DNA from: Brevundimonas vesicularis
Lineage (GTDB): Bacteria; Pseudomonadota; Alphaproteobacteria; Caulobacterales; Caulobacteraceae
DNA length: 64,000 nt
Direction of reading: 5' to 3'
Assembly (NCBI RefSeq): GCF_027105095.1
Contig: NZ_CP114278.1
Coordinates: forward strand, 620,001 to 684,000
Shown one piece after another: positions 34,858 through 43,261 of this stretch (positions are counted from its first letter, which is position 1; every line of letters starts with the position of its first letter). Position numbers and translations under genes: made by a program. Below the pieces are notes generated by a model. That model saw only the letters and a program-made list of their open reading frames with translations, was not told the origin of the DNA and searched no databases.

Positions 34858-36981
34858 ATGAAACGTCTGCTTATCGGGGCCGCCGTCGGCGCCCTTCTTC
34901 TGCCCGCCAGCACGGTTCTGGCTCAGGATATCGGTCACGACCACGCCTGCATCGACGACGCTTGCACCATCGTTTCGCTGTTCTCGGGCGAAGAGACGGC
35001 GGCCGGCTGGCAGGGGACAGAGGCGCCCCGCTACGGAACCTGGGGCTTCGACATGGCCGGCCGCGACACCTCGGTGAAGCCGGGCGACGACTTCTTCCAA
35101 TACGCCAACGGCAAGGCGCTGGAAAAGCTGGTCATTCCGTCGGACCGCACCAGCTACGGCTCGTTCGCCCTGCTGCGCGAACTGTCGGACAACCGCATGA
35201 AGGAACTGGTGCTGGGCCTAGCCAACCGCACCGATCTGGCGCCCGGATCGGATGAGGCCAAGGTCGCTGACGCCTATCGCTCCTACATCGACGAGGCGCG
35301 GATCGAGCAGTTGGACGCCCAGCCGCTGCAACCCTATCTGGCCGCGATCCGCGCCGCCGACAGCCATGACAAGATGGCCGTCTATATGGGCCAGACGGTC
35401 GGCCGCTTCGGCTCGTCCTTCTTCGGCACCGGCATCACCATCGATGCGAAACAGCCCACTCGCTACGTCGTCTCGACGGGCCAGTCGGGCATCGGCCTTC
35501 CGAACCGCGACTACTATCTGGACGCCCGCTACGCGGACAAGAAGCACCTTTACACGACTTATGTCGGTCAAATCCTGGCTATGGCGGGGTGGGACAAGCC
35601 GTTCACCACGGCCGCCGAGATCGTCGAACTCGAAACCAAGATCGCTGAAGCCCACTGGACCCCGGTCGAGAACCGCAACCGCGACCGGACCTACAACGAG
35701 TTCACCATCGCCAAACTAGCCGAGGACGCGCCGGGCTTTGACTGGCAGGCCTATTACGACGCCGCCAAGCTGGGCGGCGTGCCGCGCCTGATCGTGCGTC
35801 AGGATACGGCCATGCCCAAGATTGCGGCCATCTACGCTGAGACGCCGGTCGAACTTCTGCAGGCCTGGCAGGCTTTCCACACCGCCGACGACATGGCGCC
35901 CCTCATGTCGAAACGCTTCGCAGATGCCCAATGGGCGTTCCGTTCGCGCGACCTGTCGGGTCAGCCTGAGCAGAGGACTCGTGAAAAGCGCGCGATCTCC
36001 TTCGCCGAAGGGTCGCTGGGCGAGGCTACGGGCCGGCTCTACGTCGCCCAGTATTTCCCGGCCGAATCCAAGGCCAAGATGGAAGAGTTGGTCGCCAATC
36101 TGCGCACCGCCCTGTCGCACCGGATCGACAACCTGACCTGGATGGGGACTGAGACGAAGGCGGCGGCGCAGGAGAAGCTGCGCAAATTCACCGTCAAGAT
36201 CGGCTATCCCGACAAGTGGCGTGACTACTCCGGTCTGGATATCCGCGCGAACGACCTGGTCGGCAACGCCGAGCGCCGCGGCCTGTTCGAGTGGAACTAT
36301 GATCTGGCCCGTCTGAACGAGCCGGTCGACAAGTCGGAGTGGGGCATGACCCCGCAGACCGTTAACGCCTACTACAACTCGGCCAACAACGAGATCGTCT
36401 TCCCGGCCGCGATCCTGCAGCCGCCCTTCTTCGATCCGAACGGCGATGCGGCGGTCAACTATGGCGGCATCGGCGGCGTGATCGGCCATGAGATCGGCCA
36501 CGGCTTCGACGACCAGGGCTCCAAGTCCGATGGCGACGGCGTGCTGCGCAACTGGTGGACGCCGGAAGACAAGGCCAACTTCGAGGCCCTGACGGCGCGT
36601 CTGGGCGCGCAATATGCGACCTACGAGCCGATCGCGGGCTATCACATCAACCCTGGCCTGACGATGGGCGAGAACATCGGCGACGCGTCTGGCGTGGCCG
36701 TCGGTCTTGAGGCCTATCACCTGTCGCTGAACGGCCAGCCGGCGCCCGTGATCGACGGAACGACCGGCGACCAGCGCTTCTTCTATGGCTGGGCTCAGGT
36801 CTGGCAGTCGAAGTACCGCGACGAGGCGCTGAAGCAGCAGGTCGCCACCGACCCGCACTCGGCCGCCCAGTTCCGCGTCATCGGTCCGCTGCGCAACGTC
36901 GACGCCTGGTACGACGCCTTCGACGTTCAGCCGGGCACGAATTACTATCTGACGCCCGAGGAACGCGTTCGTCTCTGGTAA
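34858..36981 (+). CDS. M13-family zinc endopeptidase (neprilysin/PepO-like), exported
   Basis: 707 residues with a signal peptide (MKRLLIGAAVGALLLPASTVLAQ). The N-terminal domain has VKPGDDFFQYANG near 72 and the catalytic domain the substrate loop NAYYNSANNEIVFPAAILQPPF near 505, zinc motif VIGHEIGHGFDDQGSKSDGDG near 545, the third ligand ENIGDASGVAVG near 605, and the C-terminal CxxW-like end replaced by PEERVRLW. It cuts oligopeptides in the periplasm. AGGGA precedes the ATG at 34858. Single gene with its own terminator, divergent from the antiporter. Confidence 0.93.
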   Translation: MKRLLIGAAVGALLLPASTVLAQDIGHDHACIDDACTIVSLFSGEETAAGWQGTEAPRYGTWGFDMAGRDTSVKPGDDFFQYANGKALEKLVIPSDRTSYGSFALLRELSDNRMKELVLGLANRTDLAPGSDEAKVADAYRSYIDEARIEQLDAQPLQPYLAAIRAADSHDKMAVYMGQTVGRFGSSFFGTGITIDAKQPTRYVVSTGQSGIGLPNRDYYLDARYADKKHLYTTYVGQILAMAGWDKPFTTAAEIVELETKIAEAHWTPVENRNRDRTYNEFTIAKLAEDAPGFDWQAYYDAAKLGGVPRLIVRQDTAMPKIAAIYAETPVELLQAWQAFHTADDMAPLMSKRFADAQWAFRSRDLSGQPEQRTREKRAISFAEGSLGEATGRLYVAQYFPAESKAKMEELVANLRTALSHRIDNLTWMGTETKAAAQEKLRKFTVKIGYPDKWRDYSGLDIRANDLVGNAERRGLFEWNYDLARLNEPVDKSEWGMTPQTVNAYYNSANNEIVFPAAILQPPFFDPNGDAAVNYGGIGGVIGHEIGHGFDDQGSKSDGDGVLRNWWTPEDKANFEALTARLGAQYATYEPIAGYHINPGLTMGENIGDASGVAVGLEAYHLSLNGQPAPVIDGTTGDQRFFYGWAQVWQSKYRDEALKQQVATDPHSAAQFRVIGPLRNVDAWYDAFDVQPGTNYYLTPEERVRLW

Positions 36982-37003
36982 GGCGACTTTTGTCCCAGAA
37001 TGG

Positions 37004-37029
37004 AAAGGCCGGGGTTCGCCCCGGCCTTT
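37004..37029 (+). terminator. Rho-independent terminator after the M13 peptidase gene
   Basis: A perfect 11-base-pair stem AAAGGCCGGGG / CCCCGGCCTTT, TTCG tetraloop, T run. Confidence 0.9.
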
Positions 37030-37114
37030 TTCATATCGAGACCGGGCTGCTCGATCTCGACGCCCCATCGAGAATTGGTCGAGGTTCCAGGGCAGTTTGT
37101 CTGGGCTTCAGACG

Positions 37115-37268
37115 CGAAAAAGCCCGCTGCGGGGGATACATCGCAGCGGGCTTTCGCGCTCTTTAAAGAGCGGACGTTTCCTCCCCGAAACGCCTTCGAG
37201 TGCTGCGCGCTTGAGCAACGCTTGCCCTCGAGTGAGGTCATTTGACGCAAGGGCCGGTCGGTCGTCAA
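37115..37268 (-). ncRNA. Candidate small RNA downstream of hisS
   Basis: On the minus strand, TTGACG (37268-37263), 17 bases and TCAAAT (37245-37240) make a plausible promoter. A transcript from about 37233 would be about 118 bases and highly foldable: CGTTTC-GGGGAG-GAAACG hairpin (37175-37192), the palindrome GCTCTTTAAAGAGC (about 37158-37171) and a strong terminator stem AAAGCCCGCTGCG / CGCAGCGGGCTTT with T5 (37154-37119). The GGGGAG loop and the CCCCC in the terminator loop could pair. No ORF. It could instead be the 3' end of the hisS message. The 364-base gap 36982-37345 holds nothing else I can name apart from the terminator of the M13 gene. Confidence 0.45.
37119..37154 (-). terminator. 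Terminator for hisS or the candidate small RNA
   Basis: A 13-base-pair stem (AAAGCCCGCTGCG / CGCAGCGGGCTTT) with a run of five T on the minus strand. It lies almost 200 bases past the hisS stop, which is long for a simple hisS terminator. Confidence 0.8.
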
Positions 37269-37345
37269 CGGCCGGTTTGGCAAGAGTCGAACTTTCTTCG
37301 ACTTATCACTGATAACCCATTTCAGAGGCGCGTCATTATCGAGGC

Positions 37346-38836
37346 TTATTCGATAATGGACTTGATGGCGGCGACCAGGCCTTCGCGGCGTATCTTCATT
37401 TGGCCGGGGCGTTCCGCCTTCCAGGCGTCGTTGTCCGTGATGGCGGCGGCGGCGGCGCGGCCGGCGTCCAGATCCTTGATCGTGACCTCGCCGACGGCGA
37501 TTTCGTCGCCGCCCAGAATGACGACAGCCGGGGCGCCGCGTCGGTCGGCGTATTTCATCTGCGCCTTCATGCCGGCGCGACCCAGATAAAGCTCGGCGGC
37601 GATTCCGGCGGCGCGCAGTTCGGCGACGGCGGTCAGATAATGAGCCATGTCGTCCTCGGAGAAGACGATGACGACCACGGGGCCGCGCACGGCATCCTCG
37701 GCGCCCCGTCCCGCCGCGCGCAGGGCCGAGGCCAGGCGCGAGACGCCGAAGGAGAAGCCGGTCGCCGGCGTGCTCTGACCGGTGAAGCGGGCGACCAGAT
37801 CGTCATAGCGGCCGCCGCCGCCGATCGAGCCGAAGCGGACGGGAAGACCCTTGTCGTCAACCGTGTCGAGCAGCAGCTCGGCCTCAAAGACGGCACCGGT
37901 GTAATATTCCAGGCCGCGCACAATGGTCGGATCGAACTTCACGGCGTCCTGGCGGACCGACATGGCGGCCAGCGCCCGGTCGATGGCGGCCAGCTCGTTC
38001 AGCGCCGCCTCGCCCGCCGCGCCGAGGTCGCCGGAGCGGGCGACCGCGTCCAGCGTCTCGGCCCGCGACAAGCCGGGCGTGTTGGCCGAGGCTAGAAACG
38101 CCTCGATGGCGGCCGTGACCTTGGCGGGCAGTTGGGCGCCCTTGGTGTAGTCGCCCGAGTCGTCCAGACGCCCTTCGCCCAGCAGTTGGACCACGCCTTC
38201 CCAGCCCAGGCGGTCGAACTTGTCGATGGCGCGAAGCGCCGTCAGCCGTTGACCGGCCTCGGTCACGCCGCCGGCGTCGAACAGGCCGTCGAACAGCTTG
38301 CGGTTCGAAACGCGGATCTGGGCCTGGCCGGTGTCCAGCCCGGCGGCGCGCAGGCCTTCGCAGCCCATGGCGATGATCTCGGCGTCGGCTTCGGGCCGGT
38401 CCGAGCCGACGGTGTCGGCGTCGCACTGCCAGAATTCGCGGAATCGGCCGGGGCCGGGCTTTTCATTGCGCCAGACGGGGCCATAGGCATAGCGGCGGAA
38501 CGGCTTGGGCAGGGTCTCCCAGGTCTGGGCGGCGAACCGGGCCAGGGGCGCGGTGTGGTCGTAGCGCAGCGCCATCCAGTCGCCCGGCTCGTCCGATCCG
38601 GCGTCGTCCTGAAGCGCGAAGACGCCCTCGTTGGGACGGTCGGCGTCGGGCAGGAACTTGCCCAGCGCATCGGCATATTCGAAGGCCGGCGTCTCCAGCG
38701 GCTCGAAGCCCCACCGCTCGTAAACCTCGGACACGCGCGCGACGATGCGCCGCTCGGCGGTCAGGTCGCGGCCGCGCTTGTCGGCGAAGCCGCGCGGGTT
38801 GCGGGCGAGGGGGCGGGGAGGCGCGGCGTCGGTCAT
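37346..38836 (-). CDS. hisS: Histidyl-tRNA synthetase
   Basis: 496 residues. Class II synthetase that charges tRNA-His. Motif 1 region (VYERWGFEPLETPAFEY), motif 2 (AYGPVWRNEKPGPGRFREFWQCDAD, about 115-140), the histidine-binding FDPTIVRGLEYYTGAVFE (about 300) and motif 3 (SIGGGGRYDDLVARF, then ATGFSFGVSRLA) are all there, and the C-terminal anticodon domain is complete (VVIVFSEDD to the end). Slightly longer than E. coli HisS (424), as usual for alphaproteobacteria. Confidence 0.96.
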   Translation of the reverse strand: MTDAAPPRPLARNPRGFADKRGRDLTAERRIVARVSEVYERWGFEPLETPAFEYADALGKFLPDADRPNEGVFALQDDAGSDEPGDWMALRYDHTAPLARFAAQTWETLPKPFRRYAYGPVWRNEKPGPGRFREFWQCDADTVGSDRPEADAEIIAMGCEGLRAAGLDTGQAQIRVSNRKLFDGLFDAGGVTEAGQRLTALRAIDKFDRLGWEGVVQLLGEGRLDDSGDYTKGAQLPAKVTAAIEAFLASANTPGLSRAETLDAVARSGDLGAAGEAALNELAAIDRALAAMSVRQDAVKFDPTIVRGLEYYTGAVFEAELLLDTVDDKGLPVRFGSIGGGGRYDDLVARFTGQSTPATGFSFGVSRLASALRAAGRGAEDAVRGPVVVIVFSEDDMAHYLTAVAELRAAGIAAELYLGRAGMKAQMKYADRRGAPAVVILGGDEIAVGEVTIKDLDAGRAAAAAITDNDAWKAERPGQMKIRREGLVAAIKSIIE

Positions 38837-38988
38837 GGCGCGCGCTTAAGCCAAGGCGCCCTTGATCGCAAATTCTCCACCACAGCTGACCTACGAGAAG
38901 CGTCCGTCGGTGTCGCGCAATGGTCTGTTCTTAAAGACGAAATCCTTATGCCGACGGAACTGCTATGCGGATTTTTCGTTGATGGCGC

Positions 38989-39195
38989 ATGACGCCCCAC
39001 GCTCTTCTCGTTCCGCGCACTTGCAACACCTCCGATCGCCGCACGATCCGGTGGTGGGAGTGCGAACTGATCGACGAGGCCGGTTCGCGGCGCGTTCAGA
39101 ACCAAGCCTTCTTCTCGATCCGCGAGGCGCGATCGTGGGCGACCGCCCAAGGCTATCCCATCAGCGACGACGCCGCCTCAGCGGCCGAGCTTTGA
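38989..39195 (+). CDS. Small hypothetical protein next to the ClpP-like gene
   Basis: 68 residues: MTPHALLVPRTCNTSDRR, a middle part with TIRWWECELIDEAG and a polar C-terminus (SWATAQGYPISDDAASAAEL). It has no signal peptide or motif that I know. Its TGA overlaps the ATG of the ClpP-like gene (TGATG), which suggests translation coupling and supports it as real. Confidence 0.5.
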   Translation: MTPHALLVPRTCNTSDRRTIRWWECELIDEAGSRRVQNQAFFSIREARSWATAQGYPISDDAASAAEL

Positions 39196-39776
39196 TGTCG
39201 GACGTCGCGCCGAGCGGCGTTCTGACCGCCGAAGCTTTCGATACGCCCCGTATCCTGCTCGCCGGCGCGGTCGATTACGCCATGTACGAGAGGTTCCGTC
39301 AGCAGATGGCGGAAGCACCCGACACCGGCCTGACCGTCATCGAACTGTCGACCCTGGGCGGTGATCCGGAAGTGGCGCGCATGATGGGCGAGGATGTGCG
39401 CTTTCAAAGCGACATCAATCCGTCGCGCCGACTGGTCTTTCTGGGCAAGGCGGCGATCTATTCCGCCGGCGCCACCTTCATGAGCTTCTTTGCGGTGGAG
39501 AACCGCTATCTGACGCGCGGCGCGCGGGTGATGATCCACGAGCGCAAGATGGACACGCAGTTGCACGTCAGCGGTCCGTTGACGACCTGCATCGCTTCGG
39601 TCCACGCCATGCTGAATGAGCTGGAACACTCCATCGCCATCCAGAACGAAGGCTTCGAGAACCTGGTACGCGGATCGTCGGTGACCATGGAGGAGGTGCT
39701 GAAACGCGCCCCCGCCAACTGGTATATCGAGGCCCAGGAGGCCAAGGCTCGCGGTCTGATCGCCGAAGTGATCTGA
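39195..39776 (+). CDS. ClpP/crotonase-fold protein (peptidase S14-like)
   Basis: 193 residues. A ClpP-like fold: LTVIELSTLGGDPEVARMMGEDVRF (about 48-72), nucleophile region KAAIYSAGATFMSFFAVE (about 92, candidate Ser) and histidine region ARVMIHERKMD (about 117), then a C-terminal EEVLKRAPANWYIEAQEAKARGLI. The spacing fits a SDH-clan Clp-fold serine protease, but the canonical GxAASMG motif is altered, so activity is uncertain. Start chosen by overlap with the preceding stop. It is convergent with hslV. Confidence 0.72.
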   Translation: MSDVAPSGVLTAEAFDTPRILLAGAVDYAMYERFRQQMAEAPDTGLTVIELSTLGGDPEVARMMGEDVRFQSDINPSRRLVFLGKAAIYSAGATFMSFFAVENRYLTRGARVMIHERKMDTQLHVSGPLTTCIASVHAMLNELEHSIAIQNEGFENLVRGSSVTMEEVLKRAPANWYIEAQEAKARGLIAEVI

Positions 39777-39789
39777 CCCACCCGGCAAA

Positions 39790-40350
39790 TCAGGCCTGGA
39801 GCGTTTCCACGGTCAGATTGCCGTTGGTGTAGACGCAGATTTCGGCGGCGATCTTCATGGCCTTGCGGGCGACCTGTTCGGCGTCCAACTCCGTTTCCTC
39901 GATCAGCGCGCGGGCGGCCGACAGGGCGTAGTTGCCGCCCGAACCCACGGCGGCGACGCCATACTCCGGCTCCAGCACATCGCCGACGCCGGTCACGGTG
40001 AAGATGGACGACTTGTCCGCCACAAGTAGCATGGCCTCCAGCCGGCGCAGATAGCGGTCGGTACGCCAATCCTTGGCGAGGTCGACGCAGGCGCGCGCCA
40101 GCTGATCGGGATATTGCTCCAGCTTGGCTTCCAACCGCTCGATCAGGGTGAAGGCGTCGGCCGTGGCGCCGGCGAACCCCGCCAGAACCTTGCCGCCCGC
40201 GAGGGTCCGCACCTTGCGCGCCGCGCCCTTGACGATGGTCGGGCCCATCGAGACCTGTCCGTCGCCGGCGATCACGGTGCGTCCGTTCTTGCGCACCGCC
40301 AGAATGGTGGTGCCGTGCCAGTCGGGGAAGTTGGATGCGGTCTGGGTCAT
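39790..40350 (-). CDS. hslV: ATP-dependent protease peptidase subunit HslV
   Basis: 186 residues. The catalytic threonine follows a short propeptide ([11 protein letters not shown], Thr at residue 14 becomes the N-terminus), with [20 protein letters not shown] and [12 protein letters not shown]. It is the proteasome-like core of HslUV. Its ATPase partner hslU, often the next gene, is not within the window on either side. Confidence 0.95.
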   Translation of the reverse strand: MTQTASNFPDWHGTTILAVRKNGRTVIAGDGQVSMGPTIVKGAARKVRTLAGGKVLAGFAGATADAFTLIERLEAKLEQYPDQLARACVDLAKDWRTDRYLRRLEAMLLVADKSSIFTVTGVGDVLEPEYGVAAVGSGGNYALSAARALIEETELDAEQVARKAMKIAAEICVYTNGNLTVETLQA

Positions 40351-40484
40351 GACGATCAGATGGCGTGGCGGACGGTCGGCATCAAGTCTGTCGCGCCTAT
40401 GGATAACGCCGTCTTATTTTGACCCCAATATTGGCTAGAAGGCGCAATCCAATTTCGCGGATCTTTGATATCGAGGGCCAAGCT

Positions 40485-40886
40485 TTGCTTTATCGCGTCG
40501 TTTTCGTGAGTGAAGTGATCGGTGGCGTGAACCACACGCTTCAGGCGCTCGCTGAAATCCTGGGCGTGTCGGAGCGGAACAATCGCCGGGATCACATCGG
40601 TAGCGCCATGCTGTTCCACGAAGGCGAGGCTGCACAGATGATCGAGGGTGCGCGCGCGGACGTAGATCGGCTGATGTCGCGTCTTTGGAACGACCCACGC
40701 CACTGCAACATCCGTGTGCTGGATGATCGCCCGGTCATGCAGCGACGGGTACAAGAGCCCGCGCGCCTGTGCGCCCTCAGCACCCAACAGGCCGCCGACA
40801 TTCTGCGTGGCCGGCGCCTGAGCGATCTGTCCAGCGCGGGTCTGGAAAAGCTGCTGTTGTGCGAACACGTGCGGATGGCCGCCTGA
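40485..40886 (+). CDS. BLUF-domain protein lacking the photoactive tyrosine
   Basis: 133 residues from a TTG with GAGGG seven bases upstream. The BLUF pattern is clear: start LLYRVVFVSE, helix with SERNNRRDHIGSAMLF (about 29-44), Gln in AAQMIEG (residue 51), and LWNDPRHCNIRVL (about 70). The conserved flavin-side tyrosine of the first strand (Tyr in AppA position 21 / YcgF position 7) is Phe at residue 7, and the W-x-M end is lost. The flavin glutamine and asparagine remain. A light-independent role or loss of flavin is likely. A helical C-terminus (90-133) follows. Confidence 0.72.
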   Translation: MLYRVVFVSEVIGGVNHTLQALAEILGVSERNNRRDHIGSAMLFHEGEAAQMIEGARADVDRLMSRLWNDPRHCNIRVLDDRPVMQRRVQEPARLCALSTQQAADILRGRRLSDLSSAGLEKLLLCEHVRMAA

Positions 40887-40940
40887 GGCGATAGGCGCCA
40901 CGCCCCTCGCGCCGGAACCTCTGCGGCGCTAGATAGGGCG

Positions 40941-41678
40941 GTGATCTTTTCCGAAGACGAAGTCGAACGCTATGCGCGCCATCTGGTCCTGTCCGAAATT
41001 GGAGGGCCGGGGCAGCAGGCGCTGAAGCGCGCGCGGGTGCTGATCGTTGGCGCGGGCGGCGTGGGGTCGCCGGCGGCGCTCTATCTGGCGGCGGCGGGCG
41101 TGGGGACGCTGGGCCTGATCGACGACGATGGGGTGGGCCTGTCCAATCTGCAGCGGCAGATCGCCTTTTCGACGGCGCAGGTCGGCCGGTCGAAGGTCGA
41201 GGCGGCGGCGGAACGGCTGGTCGGCCTCAATCCGCATGTCGCGGTCGAAACCTTCGCCGAGCGGATCACTGCCGAGAATGCGGCTGCGCGGATCGGAGCC
41301 TTCGATATCGTTCTGGATGGGACCGACGATTTCCAGACCCGGCTGTGGGTCAATGCGGCCTGCGTTGCGGCGGGCAAGCCGCTGGTGTCGGGGGCGCTGG
41401 GCCGCTGGAACGGGCAGATCGGGGTGTTTGCGGGCAAGCCCTGCTATCAATGCTTGGTGCCCGAGGTTCCGCCGGATGCGGAAACCTGTGCGCGCGTCGG
41501 CGTGGTGGGCGCCCTGACCGGCGTGATCGGGTCAATGGCGGCGCTGGAGGTCATCAAGCTGATCACCGACGCGGGCGAGGCCCTGAGGGGACGGCTCATG
41601 CTTTATGACGGTCTGGCGGGCTCGGCGCGGACCGTCCGGGTCGCCGCCGATCCGGAATGCCCGGTCTGCGGCGCCTGA
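40941..41678 (+). CDS. moeB: ThiF/MoeB-family adenylyltransferase
   Basis: 245 residues from a GTG start. The nucleotide-binding VLIVGAGGVGSPAALYLAAAGVG (about 33-55), the arginine finger region LSNLQRQIAFS (about 68), DGTDDFQTR and the two zinc cysteine pairs (CYQC near 168 and CPVC near the end) make it a sulfur-carrier adenylyltransferase. MoeB (molybdopterin synthase activation) and ThiF (thiazole) are hard to separate; no moa or thi gene is near. MoeB is used since it is the common single-domain type in this group. Confidence 0.85.
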   Translation: MIFSEDEVERYARHLVLSEIGGPGQQALKRARVLIVGAGGVGSPAALYLAAAGVGTLGLIDDDGVGLSNLQRQIAFSTAQVGRSKVEAAAERLVGLNPHVAVETFAERITAENAAARIGAFDIVLDGTDDFQTRLWVNAACVAAGKPLVSGALGRWNGQIGVFAGKPCYQCLVPEVPPDAETCARVGVVGALTGVIGSMAALEVIKLITDAGEALRGRLMLYDGLAGSARTVRVAADPECPVCGA

Positions 41679-41681
41679 CGA

Positions 41682-41933
41682 TCAGGCGGCTGTCGCGAAA
41701 CGGATGTCGGTCAGATCCAAGTCAGGCAGCGGCGGGGCAAAGCCCAGCGCCGGGTTGCTTAGCACCGTCACCAGACGCTCGCCGCAATAGAGATACAGGG
41801 TCTCGAACCCGACCCAGTTGCGGGCGATCGCCTCAAGCGCCTGATTGGCCGCCGTGTCGTTAGTCGCGTCGAGGACGCAGATGTCCCGCACCGGAACGCC
41901 GGGCAGGTTGACGATGCAGTAGTAGGAGTCCAA
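41682..41933 (-). CDS. Hypothetical 83-residue protein
   Basis: Begins MDSYYCIVNLPGVPVRDICVLDATND and has the segment ALEAIARNWVGFETLYLYCGERLVTVLSN; no signal peptide, no membrane helix. GAGGAAG lies about 11 bases before the ATG. The ATP-independent family is unknown to me. It is convergent with moeB, three bases apart. Confidence 0.55.
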   Translation of the reverse strand: MDSYYCIVNLPGVPVRDICVLDATNDTAANQALEAIARNWVGFETLYLYCGERLVTVLSNPALGFAPPLPDLDLTDIRFATAA

Positions 41934-42052
41934 CGCACACTTCCTCGATCAGGACGCCGGAAACGAAGCGCGTTTACGACGGTTCCTCCCCTGCCAGCGG
42001 TTTTCGACAGCCGTGTGAGTTCGGTCCGACAGACTTGTGAAAAGGAGGCCCG

Positions 42053-43261
42053 ATGGCCCGACGTCCCGCCTCGCCCAAACGGCTGAACGCCGCAAATCTC
42101 AGCGGCTTAGGGGCTGAGCGTCTGGGCGAACTGCTGATGCAGGCGGCGGATGCGGATGCGATTCTGAAGCGGCGGCTCAGGCTGGTGATGGCGGCCGAGG
42201 CGGGGCCGGATCTGCTGGCTCTGGAAATCGACAAGCGATTGACGACCATCGCCGCCAGCCGCGCGCGCGTGTCGTGGCGAAAGCGGCCGGACCTGCTGCG
42301 CGATCTGGAGATTCTGCGGGCTGCAATCGTCGAGGACCTGGCCGAGGCTGCGCCGGCGATGGGGTTGGAGCGATTGATCGGCTGGTTCGATCTGTTTCGC
42401 GGCCTGGCGACGCGGGTCAAGGATCAGAAGGGCGAACTGGCCGACGCGTTCGAAACGGCGGCCGCGGACATGTGGCGGATCGCCGAGGCTGCGGTTCGGA
42501 CGGACGAGAGCACAGTGGGTCTGCTGGCGGAGGCGGTGGCGCGGCAACCGCTCGAATACGCCCGTTGGATCGGCGCGGGCGGCGATGATTTGACGGCGGA
42601 CCTGGCCAAGAGGCTGCTGGGTCATCTCGATACCGCATCCAACGCGCGCGGCATGCGGACGGTCGTCCGACGGCTGGCCGACCGGGCGGGCGATCTGGAC
42701 CTGTGGCTGTCGATGACGACGCTGGAGGAGCGAGGTTCGCCGGATTTTGCGGCGGTGATGGCCAAGCGGCTGCTGGTCGCTGATCGCATTCCAGAAGCGC
42801 GCCTCGCGTTGGAGGCGGCGCTGAAACCGTCGGCGAGCAACCGGCGCTGGACCTTCGGGCGATTGCCGCAGGCCGGACCGCCGGTCCTGACGCCGGCATG
42901 GGAGGCGACCTCGATCGACCTGCTGGAAGCCGAGGGCCGCAAGGAAGAGGCGCAGGAGCTGCGCTGGGCGATGTTCGAACGCGACCTGTCCGCGCCGTTG
43001 CTGCGGGCCCATCTGGCGCGCCTGCCGGACTTCGACGATGTGGAGGCGCTGGATCGCGCCCTGGCCCATGCCGCGACCTATGCCGACGTCGAGACGGCGC
43101 TGGGTTTTCTGATGGACTGGCCCGCGCACCGCGAAGCCGCCGCCCTGGTCGAGCGCCGCATTCGCGAGGTGCGCGCGCCGCTGCCGCTCAAGGCCGACTG
43201 GGCGGCGCGGCTGGCGCAAAAATATCCCGATGCGGCCGAGCGGTTGCTGGCTGCGCCCTAA
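42053..43261 (+). CDS. DUF6880-family protein
   Basis: 402 residues, cytosolic and mostly helical. The family pattern is seen in the C-terminal part, LRAHLARLPDFDDVEALDRALAHAATYADVETALGFLMDWP, and in the N-terminal LGAERLGELLMQAADADAILKRRLRLVMAAE. The helical repeats look like a TPR- or HEAT-like solenoid. GGAGG ends right before the ATG (AGGAGGCCCG). The stop overlaps the convergent dehydrogenase stop in CTAA. No function is known to me. Confidence 0.72.
   Translation: MARRPASPKRLNAANLSGLGAERLGELLMQAADADAILKRRLRLVMAAEAGPDLLALEIDKRLTTIAASRARVSWRKRPDLLRDLEILRAAIVEDLAEAAPAMGLERLIGWFDLFRGLATRVKDQKGELADAFETAAADMWRIAEAAVRTDESTVGLLAEAVARQPLEYARWIGAGGDDLTADLAKRLLGHLDTASNARGMRTVVRRLADRAGDLDLWLSMTTLEERGSPDFAAVMAKRLLVADRIPEARLALEAALKPSASNRRWTFGRLPQAGPPVLTPAWEATSIDLLEAEGRKEEAQELRWAMFERDLSAPLLRAHLARLPDFDDVEALDRALAHAATYADVETALGFLMDWPAHREAAALVERRIREVRAPLPLKADWAARLAQKYPDAAERLLAAP

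Noticed and set aside
37240..37345. A plus-strand anti-Shine-Dalgarno sRNA using the CTCCCC hairpin loop
   Set aside because: The plus strand has no terminator with a T run after the hairpin; the minus strand has both promoter-like and terminator signals, so that orientation is preferred.
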